A DNA stretch of 64,000 bases from Zeimonas arvi (lineage in GTDB: Bacteria > Pseudomonadota > Gammaproteobacteria > Burkholderiales > Burkholderiaceae_E), in contig NZ_VDUY01000005.1 of assembly GCF_008039575.1 (NCBI RefSeq), positions 1 to 64,000 on the forward strand. Reading direction: 5' to 3'. Shown piece by piece: positions 27,865 to 36,076 of the stretch. A program made the translations under genes and the position numbers. Positions within the stretch are counted from its first letter, which is position 1. Every line of letters starts with the position of its first letter. The notes under the pieces were generated by a model, which did not search any database, was not told where the DNA came from, and was given only the letters and a program-made list of their open reading frames with translations.

Positions 27865-28857
27865 TCACTTGACCTGCTGGAGCAACTCGAGCAGTTCCTT
27901 GGCGTCGGCCGACTTGGCCGCGAACTCTGGCCAGGAGGTCTTCCGGGCGAGCTCGATCCACTGGTCGAACTCCGCCTTGGTCATCTGGCGGACTTCGGCG
28001 CCTGCCTTCTTGTAGGCCTCGATCATCTTGTCGGTGGATTCGCGCTGCAGCCCGAGGAAGAAGTCCTCGCTCTTGGCGGCGGCCTCCTCGAAGATCTTCT
28101 GCTGCGCGGGCGTGAGCTTGTCCCAGTGCTGCTTGGACATCAGGATCGGCTGCAGCAGCATCCAGAGGTTGTAGTCCCCGCCTACCGTTGCGTGCTTGGT
28201 CTGTTCGTACAGGCGCAGGCTCACGAAGGTTTCCGACGAAGTGAGGATGGCGTTCAGCACCCCGCTCTGGAGCGCCGGGTAGATCTCCGACGAGGCCATG
28301 CTGACCACCGACGCGCCGGCGGCCTTGAGCATCGACTCGAAGGTCGAATCCGCTGCGCGCATGTTCAGGCCGGCCACCGACGCCGGGCCGGCGATCGCGC
28401 GGTCCTTCGCCGCGAAGCCGCCGGGCGTCCACCACCAGGTGAGGATGTGAACGCCGTTGGCGTGTGCGACGGCCTGCAGCTTCTTGTGGAAGGCGGTGCC
28501 GCGCAGCTTCATCGCGAAATCGAGGCTCGGCACGGTGCCCGGCAGGATGACCGCCGAGAACTCGGGAATCTTGCCCGACCCGTAGGACAGCGGGTAGATC
28601 GCCATTTCGAGCGTGCCGTTCTGCAGCGCATCGAGCTGGGCCACCGGCTTGATGCCGAGAGACTGGCCCGGATAGATGCGGAACTTGAGGCTCGGATCGC
28701 GCTTGTTGACTTCCTCGACGAATACGCGCGCGGCGCGATCGCGGCCGTCGGTGTTCGCCCGGAACTGGTGCGACAGCTTGAGCTCCTGGGCCAGCGCGGG
28801 TGCCGCCGTGGCGACGGCGAGCGCCGAGACGGCGAGAAGACGGGTCAGGCGTTTCAT
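27865..28857 (-). CDS. TRAP transporter II, DctP-type substrate-binding protein
   Basis: The 330-residue periplasmic protein has a signal peptide of residues 1-23 (ending APALAQ). The ligand arginine lies in VAGLNMRAADSTFESM. The region HILTWWWTPGGFAAKDR, rich in tryptophan, suggests a hydrophobic or aromatic side on the ligand. AGGAGGAG stands before the start at 28857. The gene is first in the minus-strand operon with permeases, amidase and receiver protein. It is divergent from the GntR-led CoA operon, with which it shares a 224-bp control region. Confidence 0.93.
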   Translation of the reverse strand: MKRLTRLLAVSALAVATAAPALAQELKLSHQFRANTDGRDRAARVFVEEVNKRDPSLKFRIYPGQSLGIKPVAQLDALQNGTLEMAIYPLSYGSGKIPEFSAVILPGTVPSLDFAMKLRGTAFHKKLQAVAHANGVHILTWWWTPGGFAAKDRAIAGPASVAGLNMRAADSTFESMLKAAGASVVSMASSEIYPALQSGVLNAILTSSETFVSLRLYEQTKHATVGGDYNLWMLLQPILMSKQHWDKLTPAQQKIFEEAAAKSEDFFLGLQRESTDKMIEAYKKAGAEVRQMTKAEFDQWIELARKTSWPEFAAKSADAKELLELLQQVK

Positions 28858-28936
28858 CGGACTCCTCCTGTATTTCTATGTTCGTGACGGGTCGGGGCCC
28901 GTGCGACGGATGCGTGCTGCCTGCGGGTCGACGGAG

Positions 28937-28964
28937 AGTATTGAGGTCGACGCGATCCTGTCAA
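28937..28964 (-). promoter_or_regulatory. Candidate promoter of TRAP operon II
   Basis: On the minus strand a perfect -35 TTGACA (28964-28959), a 16-nt spacer and AATACT (28942-28937) lead to a leader of about 70 nt ending in AGGAGGAG. Confidence 0.55.
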
Positions 28965-29045
28965 GGAATGCCACGGCCTGCCGCCACCGGCGGCCCGTCA
29001 TGCAGATGCACGATCGAATTGTAGCCTGAGCCGGTCATTGTCTAT

Positions 29046-29073
29046 TTGTTTAATTGTATAAAACTCTTACAAT
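29046..29073 (+). promoter_or_regulatory. Candidate gntR promoter giving a leaderless mRNA
   Basis: TTGTTT (29046-29051), a 16-nt spacer and TACAAT (29068-29073) precede the ATG at 29082 by 8 nt. No Shine-Dalgarno sequence is present, so transcription probably starts at or next to the start codon. Confidence 0.5.
29053..29073. promoter_or_regulatory. Candidate GntR/FCD operator (ATTGTA-N9-TACAAT)
   Basis: ATTGTA (29053-29058) and TACAAT (29068-29073) are perfect inverted 6-bp arms with a 9-nt spacer, overlapping the spacer and -10 box of the gntR promoter. A third half-site ATTGTA stands at 29018-29023. Short TTGTA/TACAA dyads are common for FCD-type GntR proteins. Auto-repression and control of the divergent TRAP operon are inferred. 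Confidence 0.5.
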
Positions 29074-29081
29074 CTTCTTCG

Positions 29082-29828
29082 ATGACTGCAACAACCCCTC
29101 AGACGCAGATGCGCGACCCCTTCACCGAGGTGGATCTCCAGCGACGGGAGCTGCTCGCCGAGAGAATCGCCGGCTCGCTGCGCGCCGCCATCATCGACGG
29201 CCGGCTTCAACCGGGAACGCGACTCACGGAGACCGATCTTGCACAGCGGCTCGGCGTGAGCCGGGTGCCACTGCGCGAGGCGTTCCGGGTGCTCGAGGCC
29301 GAGGGCATCGTGTCGATCCAGCCCCACCGGGGCGTGACGATCAGCCCGCTTTCCCGCAAGGAGATGCTGGAGCTCTTCGAGGTGCGCGAGATGATCGAGA
29401 CGAAGGCGGCCGAGCTGCTCGCCGTCCATCGCGACCCGGCCGTGATGCGCGCTCTCCAGACGATGGGAGACGAGATGCGAGTAGCGGTCGAAGCCGGCGA
29501 TCTCGATGCCTACTACCGGCTGGCCGCCGCATTCCACGACGCACTGGTGGCGGGGAGCGGGAACGGGATCCTCGGCCGCCTGCACGCGCAGATCCGCCTG
29601 CAGCTCCGTCGCTATCAGATGGTCATGAGCGGCGTCCCGGACTCGCCGGCACAGTCCATCCTCGAGCACGACGCGTTGCTCGCCTGCATCCGTCAAGGCC
29701 GCGCCGACGATGCGGGCCAGCTGGCGCGCGAGCACATCCGCGCACTCGTCCGGCGCTTCCGTGCCATCGACGAAAAGGCGCCGGATCCGGCGCACCGACA
29801 AGCCCGCACTGAGGACGATCCTCGATGA
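29082..29828 (+). CDS. GntR family transcriptional regulator, FCD subfamily
   Basis: The protein is 248 residues. An N-terminal winged HTH (about residues 20-82) has LRAAIIDGRLQPGTRLTETDLAQRLGVSRVPLREAFRVLEAEG, and the all-helical FCD effector domain follows. Metal or ligand residues of FCD appear in FHDALV and LEHDALLACI (His near the domain ends). FCD regulators usually bind carboxylates or sugar acids and leave DNA when loaded. The ATG at 29082 is chosen over a TTG at 29046 because the promoter -10 box lies between them. It shares ATGA with the CoA-transferase gene, so regulator and pathway are co-expressed. Confidence 0.9.
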   Translation: MTATTPQTQMRDPFTEVDLQRRELLAERIAGSLRAAIIDGRLQPGTRLTETDLAQRLGVSRVPLREAFRVLEAEGIVSIQPHRGVTISPLSRKEMLELFEVREMIETKAAELLAVHRDPAVMRALQTMGDEMRVAVEAGDLDAYYRLAAAFHDALVAGSGNGILGRLHAQIRLQLRRYQMVMSGVPDSPAQSILEHDALLACIRQGRADDAGQLAREHIRALVRRFRAIDEKAPDPAHRQARTEDDPR

Positions 29829-31066
29829 ACGAAAGCACCGTGCCGACCGGCCGCGCACCCGCCCTGCCGCTGTCCGGCCTCAAGGTCCTCGACCTGTCGC
29901 GCGCGCTCGCCGGCCCGTTCTGCGGCATGATCCTCGCCGATCTCGGCGCCGACGTGATCAAGGTGGAGCCGCCCGATGGCGAGATGGTCCGCACCTGGGG
30001 GCCGTTCCAGGACGGCATCAGCGTCTACTACCTGAGCATTCACCGCAACAAGCGCAGCGTCGCGCTCGACTTCCGCGACCCGCGGGGCCTCGAGCTGCTG
30101 CGCGAGATGGCGGCCGGAGTGGACATCCTCGTCGAGAACTTCAAGCCTGGCGTGATGGAGGCCATGGGCATGGCCTACGAAACGCTGCGCGAGCGCAACC
30201 CAGGCCTGGTCTTCGCGTCGATCACCGGGTTCGGGCGCGGCGGCCCCTACTCGGACTGGCCCGGCATGGACCAGATCGCACAGGGGATGTCGGGCTTGAT
30301 GAGCCTCACCGGCCAGCCGGAATCGGGGCCGACACGGGTCGGCATCCCGATCGGCGACGTGGTGGGCGGCATGTGGGCGACCCTGGGCATCCAGGCGGCG
30401 ATCATAGAGCGACAGCGCACCGGCCAGGGCCAGCGGATCGACATCTCGCTGCTCGGCGGGCTCGTGGGCCTGCTCACGGTGCAGGGCCAGCGCCAGCTTT
30501 CGCTCGGCCAGACCCCGGGCGTGGCCGGCAACGACCACCCGGTGATCTGTCCATACGGCACTTTCGCGGCGGCCGACGGCCCGTTCAACATGGCGGGCGC
30601 CACCGACGACATGTGGGCGAGCATCTGCCGCCTGGTCGGGCTCGAGGAACTGATCGATCACCCGGACTTCGACAGCAACACCAAGCGCGCCGCCCGACGC
30701 GACGAGGTCAAGCGCCGGCTGAACGAGCGCTTCGCCACGCGCGGCAAGATGGAATGGACGCAGGCGCTCGTGAAGCTCGGCGTGCCCGCCGGTCCGATCC
30801 TCGACCTGCAGCAGGTCTTCAGCGATCCGCACGTGCGACAGACCGGGATGGTCGAGGAGATCGAGCACCCGACTATCGGGCGGCTGGAGCAACTGGCCAA
30901 CCCGATCCGGATGAGCTCGCTCGGCGGACGTTCGGTTCGTCGCGCCCCGCCGCTGCTCGGCCAGGACACCGCCGCCGTGCTCGAGGGCTTCGGGCTGCCG
31001 CCTGAACGGATCCAGGCGCTGCTCGACGCCGGCGTGGTGCGCGGCATCGAACAAGGAGATTCCTGA
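29825..31066 (+). CDS. CaiB/BaiF class III CoA-transferase
   Basis: This 413-residue interlocked-ring CoA-transferase moves CoA from one acyl-CoA to a free carboxylate through an Asp anhydride. Family marks are VLDLSRALAGPFCGMILADLGADVIKVE near residue 21-48, NKRSVALDFRDP and the catalytic Asp149 in DWPGMDQIAQGMSG. It overlaps the GntR stop by four bases and precedes VOC and crotonase-like genes by 2 nt, forming a four-gene operon. In context it should activate the acid imported by TRAP transporter II, or released by the amidase. The donor is not known. Confidence 0.92.
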   Translation: MNESTVPTGRAPALPLSGLKVLDLSRALAGPFCGMILADLGADVIKVEPPDGEMVRTWGPFQDGISVYYLSIHRNKRSVALDFRDPRGLELLREMAAGVDILVENFKPGVMEAMGMAYETLRERNPGLVFASITGFGRGGPYSDWPGMDQIAQGMSGLMSLTGQPESGPTRVGIPIGDVVGGMWATLGIQAAIIERQRTGQGQRIDISLLGGLVGLLTVQGQRQLSLGQTPGVAGNDHPVICPYGTFAAADGPFNMAGATDDMWASICRLVGLEELIDHPDFDSNTKRAARRDEVKRRLNERFATRGKMEWTQALVKLGVPAGPILDLQQVFSDPHVRQTGMVEEIEHPTIGRLEQLANPIRMSSLGGRSVRRAPPLLGQDTAAVLEGFGLPPERIQALLDAGVVRGIEQGDS

Positions 31067-31068
31067 AC

Positions 31069-32004
31069 ATGGCCACTGGCAAGCTCGCATACATCGCACT
31101 CGTCTCGAACGACGTCGACGCCACCTGCACGGTGCTCGGCAAGCATCTCGGGCTCCCCCGCAACGACCTGCAGGGCGCGAGCGGCGGCGCGACGGTGCCG
31201 GTGTTCAGCATCGGCCGCAGCGCGCTGGCGGTCTTCGCGCCCGGCGACCCGATGGTCGACGGCCACGAACGCCCCGGCCTGCACCACATGGCCCTCGCGG
31301 TCGACGACCTCGACCGGGCGATCGGCCAGCTCCAGGGCACCGGCCTGGCTCCAGTCGCCGGGACACCGGTCCACGGGCTCGGCGGACGCGAGCGTTACCT
31401 GCTGCCGCCGGAGCGCACTTGCGGACTTCGCACCTGCCTGACCCGCCCGCTCGAACTCGCACCCCACCCTGCGGGCATCATCGAGCGGATCGATCATGTC
31501 GGCGTCGCGAGCACCGATGTGCGCGCAGCCGAAGCGGTCTTCTCGGGGAAGCTCGGCTTCGAAGTGGAGAGCCGCCAGACCGACATGGAGGTCTCGATGG
31601 CCATCGAGAGCTTCACCTCCGACAAGTACGGCGTCGTCTATCACAACCGCAAGCCGGAACCGGTCGGCGGGCTGCGGGTCGTCTTCATCACGGTCGGCGA
31701 CTGCGAGCTCGAGTTCCTGGCCAATTTCGACCCGCGCCAGTCCGGCGAGGTCGAGCACGGTCGGCCTGGCGACACCCGGCAGGACCAGGGAGCGATCACC
31801 CGCTTCGTCCAGTCGCGCGGCCAGGGCCTGCATCACCTTGCCCTGAAGGCGCCCGACATCGACGCGACCCTGTCGCGACTTCACCAGGCCGGCGTGCCGA
31901 TGATCGACCTGACCGGCCGGCCGGGTTCGCGGCGGGCCCGGATCGGTTTCGCCCATCCGAAGGGGCTCGGCGGAATCCTGATGCATGTCGTCGAACGCAG
32001 CTGA
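31069..32004 (+). CDS. Tandem VOC-superfamily protein (methylmalonyl-CoA epimerase-like C-terminal half)
   Basis: The protein is 311 residues with two glyoxalase-fold units. The C-terminal unit (about 143-305) resembles methylmalonyl-CoA epimerase: IERIDHVGVAS, LEFLANFDP, GLHHLALKAPDIDATLSRL and FAHPKGLGGILMHVVE. The last metal ligand of epimerases (Glu in xIELVE) reads His. The N-terminal unit keeps GLHHMALAVDDL but has Tyr where the first His is expected, so it is likely to be structural. AAGGAGATTCCTGAAC precedes the start. Partnered by a CoA-transferase and a crotonase, it probably epimerises or rearranges a CoA ester. A dioxygenase role cannot be excluded. Confidence 0.75.
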   Translation: MATGKLAYIALVSNDVDATCTVLGKHLGLPRNDLQGASGGATVPVFSIGRSALAVFAPGDPMVDGHERPGLHHMALAVDDLDRAIGQLQGTGLAPVAGTPVHGLGGRERYLLPPERTCGLRTCLTRPLELAPHPAGIIERIDHVGVASTDVRAAEAVFSGKLGFEVESRQTDMEVSMAIESFTSDKYGVVYHNRKPEPVGGLRVVFITVGDCELEFLANFDPRQSGEVEHGRPGDTRQDQGAITRFVQSRGQGLHHLALKAPDIDATLSRLHQAGVPMIDLTGRPGSRRARIGFAHPKGLGGILMHVVERS

Positions 32005-32803
32005 GCCCGGCAGCCCAGCCGCGCCCCCGGACGGCGTGCTTGCCCGGCGCGACGGCTCGGCCCTGGTCCTGGCGATCGATCGCCCGCACGCCGGCAACTC
32101 GATCGACCTGCCGACCGCGCGCGCCCTCGGGCAGGCGCTCGACCGGCACGCCGGCGCCTGCGACCTGCGCTCGATCATCGTCACAGGGGCCGGCGGGCGC
32201 TTCTTCTGCACCGGCGGCGACGTCAAGCGCTATCGCGCGTTTGACGACGCCGACGGCCTGAACGAGACCTTCGACGCCATCCGGGCGCTGCTCGGCCGGA
32301 TCGAACGACTCGAGTTGCCGGTGATCGCCGCGATCGACGGCCATGCGCTGGGCGGCGGCGTCGAACTCGCGCTCGCCTGCGACCTCCGCATCGCCGGTCC
32401 TCAGGCGAGCCTCGGGCTGCCGCAGGCAAGAATGGGCATCGTCCCCGGCTGGGACGGAGTCGAACGACTGGTGCGGACGGTCGGCCGCGCAACGGCGATG
32501 CGCGTGCTCCTGGGTGGCGAACGACACGACGCGCAAGCCGCCCGCGCGCTGGGCCTCGTCGACATCGCCTGCGATTCCGGCAGCGCCCTCGGTGCGGCGC
32601 TCGACTTCTGCCGCGCGCTCGACGACAAGTCGCGTGCCTCCATCGTCGAGATCAAGCGTCTCGTCACCGCGTGCGTCGACGCCCCCGGGGAGGTCCGCGC
32701 AATGACCCGCGAGGCCTTCGCCCGGCTGTGGTTCGGCGCCGACCACCGCGAGGCGCAGCGCGCCGCTGCCGAAAAGCACTCGCCCCGGGTCGCGCGCGAC
32801 TGA
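31985..32803 (+). CDS. Enoyl-CoA hydratase/isomerase (crotonase) family protein
   Basis: The protein is 272 residues with the crotonase fold. The oxyanion-hole segments are FFCTGGDVKRY and DGHALGGGVELALACDLRIA. The first catalytic glutamate of hydratases (Glu144 in rat) is kept in GGVELA, but the second (Glu164) is replaced: the PE motif reads LPQARMGIVPGWDG. It may therefore be an isomerase, decarboxylase or thioesterase of the superfamily rather than a true hydratase. The gene overlaps the VOC gene by 20 nt and ends the GntR-led operon. Confidence 0.85.
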   Translation: MSSNAAEPGSPAAPPDGVLARRDGSALVLAIDRPHAGNSIDLPTARALGQALDRHAGACDLRSIIVTGAGGRFFCTGGDVKRYRAFDDADGLNETFDAIRALLGRIERLELPVIAAIDGHALGGGVELALACDLRIAGPQASLGLPQARMGIVPGWDGVERLVRTVGRATAMRVLLGGERHDAQAARALGLVDIACDSGSALGAALDFCRALDDKSRASIVEIKRLVTACVDAPGEVRAMTREAFARLWFGADHREAQRAAAEKHSPRVARD

Positions 32804-32916
32804 GGCCGATGCACGGTGCGCGAGCGCGCGCTACCATTGAACTCGGCCCCCGCGAGGCACTGCAATCCTCACGCCGACCCATCCTCCCTCCCTGCCCAGC
32901 CGCCTCACGATCCGAC

Positions 32917-33987
32917 ATGCCCCAAGTCCCGAATCCCTTCGACGACGCGATCGCCTACGCGATCGCCAGCGAAACCCCGTGGAGCCGCGAGGTCGGCGGC
33001 AACTTCGGCATCCATCATCTCGACCCCGCGCCGTGGAACCGTGCCCTCGGGCCGCTGCACGACCGGGGCCCGGTGTCGGGGGTGATCCGGCTCGACGGCC
33101 GCGAGGTCGCGCGCTGGGGCGAGCCGCATCGCGCCGACCTGACCTTCAGCGTCGCCAAGACCTACCTGGCGCTGCTGGCCGGCATCGCCGTCGATCGCGG
33201 GCTGTTGCCCGACCCCGATGAGCCCGCCCGGCTGCGCGCGCCCGGCATCGGCTTCGACGAAGGCCCCAACCGCGAGGTCACCTGGACCCACCTGCTGCAG
33301 CAGACCAGCGAGTGGCAGGGCGAATGCTTCGGCGTGCCCGACCAGGTCGACCGCTACCGGGTGGTCGAGTACCAGAAGGTCGCGCCCGCGGGTCGCAAGG
33401 GCGATCCGCGCCCGCTGCGGGCGCCGGGCACCTTCTGGGAATACAACGACGTGCGGATCAACCAGCTGTCGCTCGCGCTGCTGCACCTGTTCCGCCGGCC
33501 GCTGCCCGAGGTCTTCGAAGAGGCGGTGCTCGGGCCGGTGGGCGCCCGCGATCCCTGGCGCTGGGTGGGCTACGAGAACTCCTGGGTCGAGATCGATGGC
33601 AAGCGCGTCCAGTCGGTGCCGGGCGGCAGCCACTGGGGCGGCGGCATCTCGATCAGCGCGCACGACCAGGCGCTGATCGGCCAGATGCTCGCCGATGGCG
33701 GCACTGCCAACGGACGACGCGTGCTGTCGCAGGCGTGGATCGAGCGGATGCGCACGCCCTGCCCGCTCGCGCCTTTCTACGGCATGCTGGTCTGGCTCAA
33801 CGGCACGCAGGACGTGTTTCCGTCGGCGGGCGGCCGCGGCTTCTTCGCACTGGGCGCCGGTTCGTCGGTCACCTGGGTCGATCCCGAGCGCCGACTGGTG
33901 GCCGTGGTGCGCTGGATCGAGGGCGCGAAGATCGACGGCTTCGCGGCCCGCGTGGTGAAGGCCCTCAGCGGCCTGCGGCGATCGTGA
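32917..33987 (+). CDS. Beta-lactamase-fold serine hydrolase
   Basis: The 356-residue protein has the SxxK motif in LTFSVAKTYLALLAG and a YND version of YxN in FWEYNDVRIN. No signal peptide is seen, so it is presumably cytoplasmic. The start at 32917 is tentative: another in-frame ATG lies at 32809, and neither has a good ribosome-binding site. The family (PF00144) includes esterases, amidohydrolases and D-aminopeptidases; the substrate is open. Its 3' end overlaps the histidine-kinase gene on the other strand by 23 nt. Confidence 0.82.
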   Translation: MPQVPNPFDDAIAYAIASETPWSREVGGNFGIHHLDPAPWNRALGPLHDRGPVSGVIRLDGREVARWGEPHRADLTFSVAKTYLALLAGIAVDRGLLPDPDEPARLRAPGIGFDEGPNREVTWTHLLQQTSEWQGECFGVPDQVDRYRVVEYQKVAPAGRKGDPRPLRAPGTFWEYNDVRINQLSLALLHLFRRPLPEVFEEAVLGPVGARDPWRWVGYENSWVEIDGKRVQSVPGGSHWGGGISISAHDQALIGQMLADGGTANGRRVLSQAWIERMRTPCPLAPFYGMLVWLNGTQDVFPSAGGRGFFALGAGSSVTWVDPERRLVAVVRWIEGAKIDGFAARVVKALSGLRRS

Positions 33988-36064
33988 AGCCGACCTCGAC
34001 GCCGCCCTCGATGTCGCGGGCGAACGCGCGGCCGCCGTGGAATTCCGCGACCAGCCGAACCAGGTAGAGCCCCATGCCCAGGTGGGCGCTGCCGCGGCCC
34101 GCGCCCACCCGCACCGAGACCATCGAGTCGAACAGGCTGTCGCGCATCGTGGCGGGCAGGGCCGGCCCCTGGTTGGCGACCACGATCTTCCAGGCCGGCG
34201 CGCGCCCGCCCTCGCGCGCGAGCCCGATCCGGATCGGCGAGCCCTTGACCGCGAAATCCACGGCGTTCGAGACCAGCTTGTCGAGCGCCTGCGCGATCGC
34301 CTCGGGCACCACCGCGCAGCGGGTGTCGGCGGCTTCGCAGTCCACCTCGATCGGCACGCCGAAGGCGCTTCGATAGCCGTCGGCGCAGCTGCGGATCAGC
34401 TCGCCGAGATCCACCTGCTCGAGTTCGCTCTGCGCGAGCATCGACTCCAGGCTGGAGGCTTCGCCCATGCTGGCCACGATCCGTTCGAGCCGCTGCGCGC
34501 CTTCTCGCACGCGCTCGAGGTAGGCGGCGCGGCGCGCCTCGTCGGTCTCGGCTGCCAGGTTGTCGAGCGAGGACCGGACCACCATGATCGGCGTGCGCAG
34601 CTCGTGCACCAGCCTGCTGCGCAGGTTGCCGAGGTACTGCTGGTGCTGGCCCAGGCGCTCGAGCACCTGGGCATGGCTTTCGGCCAGCGCGCCGATCTCG
34701 TCGCCGATCGGGCCGGGCTCGATCCGGCCCACCACCCGCCCGCGGGAGTCGATCGCGCGCTCGGCCTGCCGGCGCAGCCGCACGATCCGGCCCACGGTGA
34801 TCGACGCCACCAGCAGCAGGGCGCCGGCGCTGGCCGCCAGCGCCAGGGCGGCCAGCAGCGCCAGCCGCTCGATCGCGGCCTGCCCGAACGAGAGCCGCGA
34901 GGCGGTGTTCTCCTCGATGGCCAGCGCGCCGACCACCCGGTCGCCGACCCACACCGGGTGCGCGCTGGTGAGCAGCCAGGCCGGCACCCCCGACGCGCCG
35001 GCCAGGCGCTCGGCCTGCTGCGCGGGCAGGCCGGTCAGGGCCCGGGTCAGCGCGGGCGTGTCGGTCGCCGCCACGCCACTGCCGGCCTCGCCGCGGTCGC
35101 CGGTGGCGAGCTTCGGCGCGGCCGGTCGCAGCAGGTCGGCGCCGGCCAGCAGCGTCCTGGCGAGCCGCGCCTGCCAGCCGCGGTCGGGCAGCTCGCCGCC
35201 GGTGAGCTGGCCAGTCTGCGCGAGCAGTTCGCCCGAGGCGTCGTAGACCGACACCCGGCCCGAGGCCCGCGCCAGCGAACGGATCGCGTTGCTCCACAAG
35301 GGCACCCGGGGATCGTCCGGGAGCACGTCGCCCAGCGCCCGGGCCGGCGCGAGCATGCCCGAATCGAGCCGCCCCTCCACCTTCCGCGACCCCAGGTAGT
35401 CGACGTCGACGACCCGGATGCGCAGCAGCGGCGGCTCGGGGTCGAGCTCGATCTCGGCCCGCCAGCCGCCCGTACGCTCGACCGGCTGGACCTTGAGGTC
35501 GCGCATCTCCCCGGCGCGCTCGCCCACCGAGACGATGACCTCGTCGCCGGGCTTGGCCACGCCGTCGCGAACCTCGGGCAGCACCAGGCGCTCGTCGTCG
35601 GCGTCCACCAGCAGGTACAGCTTGCCGGGGTGCTCCTGCGCGCGCGCCGCCGACAGGCGCACGCGCAGGGTCGGGGAGCGGCCGTCGCCGGCGTCGGGCT
35701 CGGTCAGAAGACGGCTCGGCATGCCGGCCCACTCGCGATCGCGCTGGTCCACGTTGACTTCCGCGAGCAGCCCGACCGCCAGCAGGCGGACCGCATCGGC
35801 GCGGCGCGCCGCATCGGGAGACGAGAAGAGCTCGGGCCGCTCGTGCAGCGAGGCCGAGAGATTCCGCGCCGCCAGCGCGAGGTTCTCGAGACGCTCGTTG
35901 CGCGCCAGCTCCGTCATGACCTCGACGAAGCGAAGCCCGATCAGCGGCAGGACCAGCAGCGGGATCAGCGACAGGACCAGCGTGAAGCGCAGGCCCAGCG
36001 GCAGGCGCCAGCGGCGGGGGCGGGCCGCTTCGGGCATCGGCTCGGCGCGCCGTGGCTCGGGCAA
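33965..36064 (-). CDS. Sensor histidine kinase resembling dedicated-sortase-system kinases
   Basis: The protein is 699 residues: one membrane segment near residues 26-45, a long extracytoplasmic sensor region, a second membrane segment near 400-422, HAMP, HisKA with His487 in LVHELRTPIMVVRSSLDNLA, and HATPase with DKLVSNAVDFA and VANQGPALP. The unusual sensor of about 350 residues and the total length match, from memory of the family, the kinases of proteobacterial dedicated sortase systems (TIGR model marine_sort_HK). No sortase or sorting-signal protein is in this window. The regulator gene ends 12 nt upstream, so the two form an operon. Confidence 0.85.
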   Translation of the reverse strand: MPEPRRAEPMPEAARPRRWRLPLGLRFTLVLSLIPLLVLPLIGLRFVEVMTELARNERLENLALAARNLSASLHERPELFSSPDAARRADAVRLLAVGLLAEVNVDQRDREWAGMPSRLLTEPDAGDGRSPTLRVRLSAARAQEHPGKLYLLVDADDERLVLPEVRDGVAKPGDEVIVSVGERAGEMRDLKVQPVERTGGWRAEIELDPEPPLLRIRVVDVDYLGSRKVEGRLDSGMLAPARALGDVLPDDPRVPLWSNAIRSLARASGRVSVYDASGELLAQTGQLTGGELPDRGWQARLARTLLAGADLLRPAAPKLATGDRGEAGSGVAATDTPALTRALTGLPAQQAERLAGASGVPAWLLTSAHPVWVGDRVVGALAIEENTASRLSFGQAAIERLALLAALALAASAGALLLVASITVGRIVRLRRQAERAIDSRGRVVGRIEPGPIGDEIGALAESHAQVLERLGQHQQYLGNLRSRLVHELRTPIMVVRSSLDNLAAETDEARRAAYLERVREGAQRLERIVASMGEASSLESMLAQSELEQVDLGELIRSCADGYRSAFGVPIEVDCEAADTRCAVVPEAIAQALDKLVSNAVDFAVKGSPIRIGLAREGGRAPAWKIVVANQGPALPATMRDSLFDSMVSVRVGAGRGSAHLGMGLYLVRLVAEFHGGRAFARDIEGGVEVGFTIAAGR

Positions 36065-36076
36065 GACGGCCCCGGT

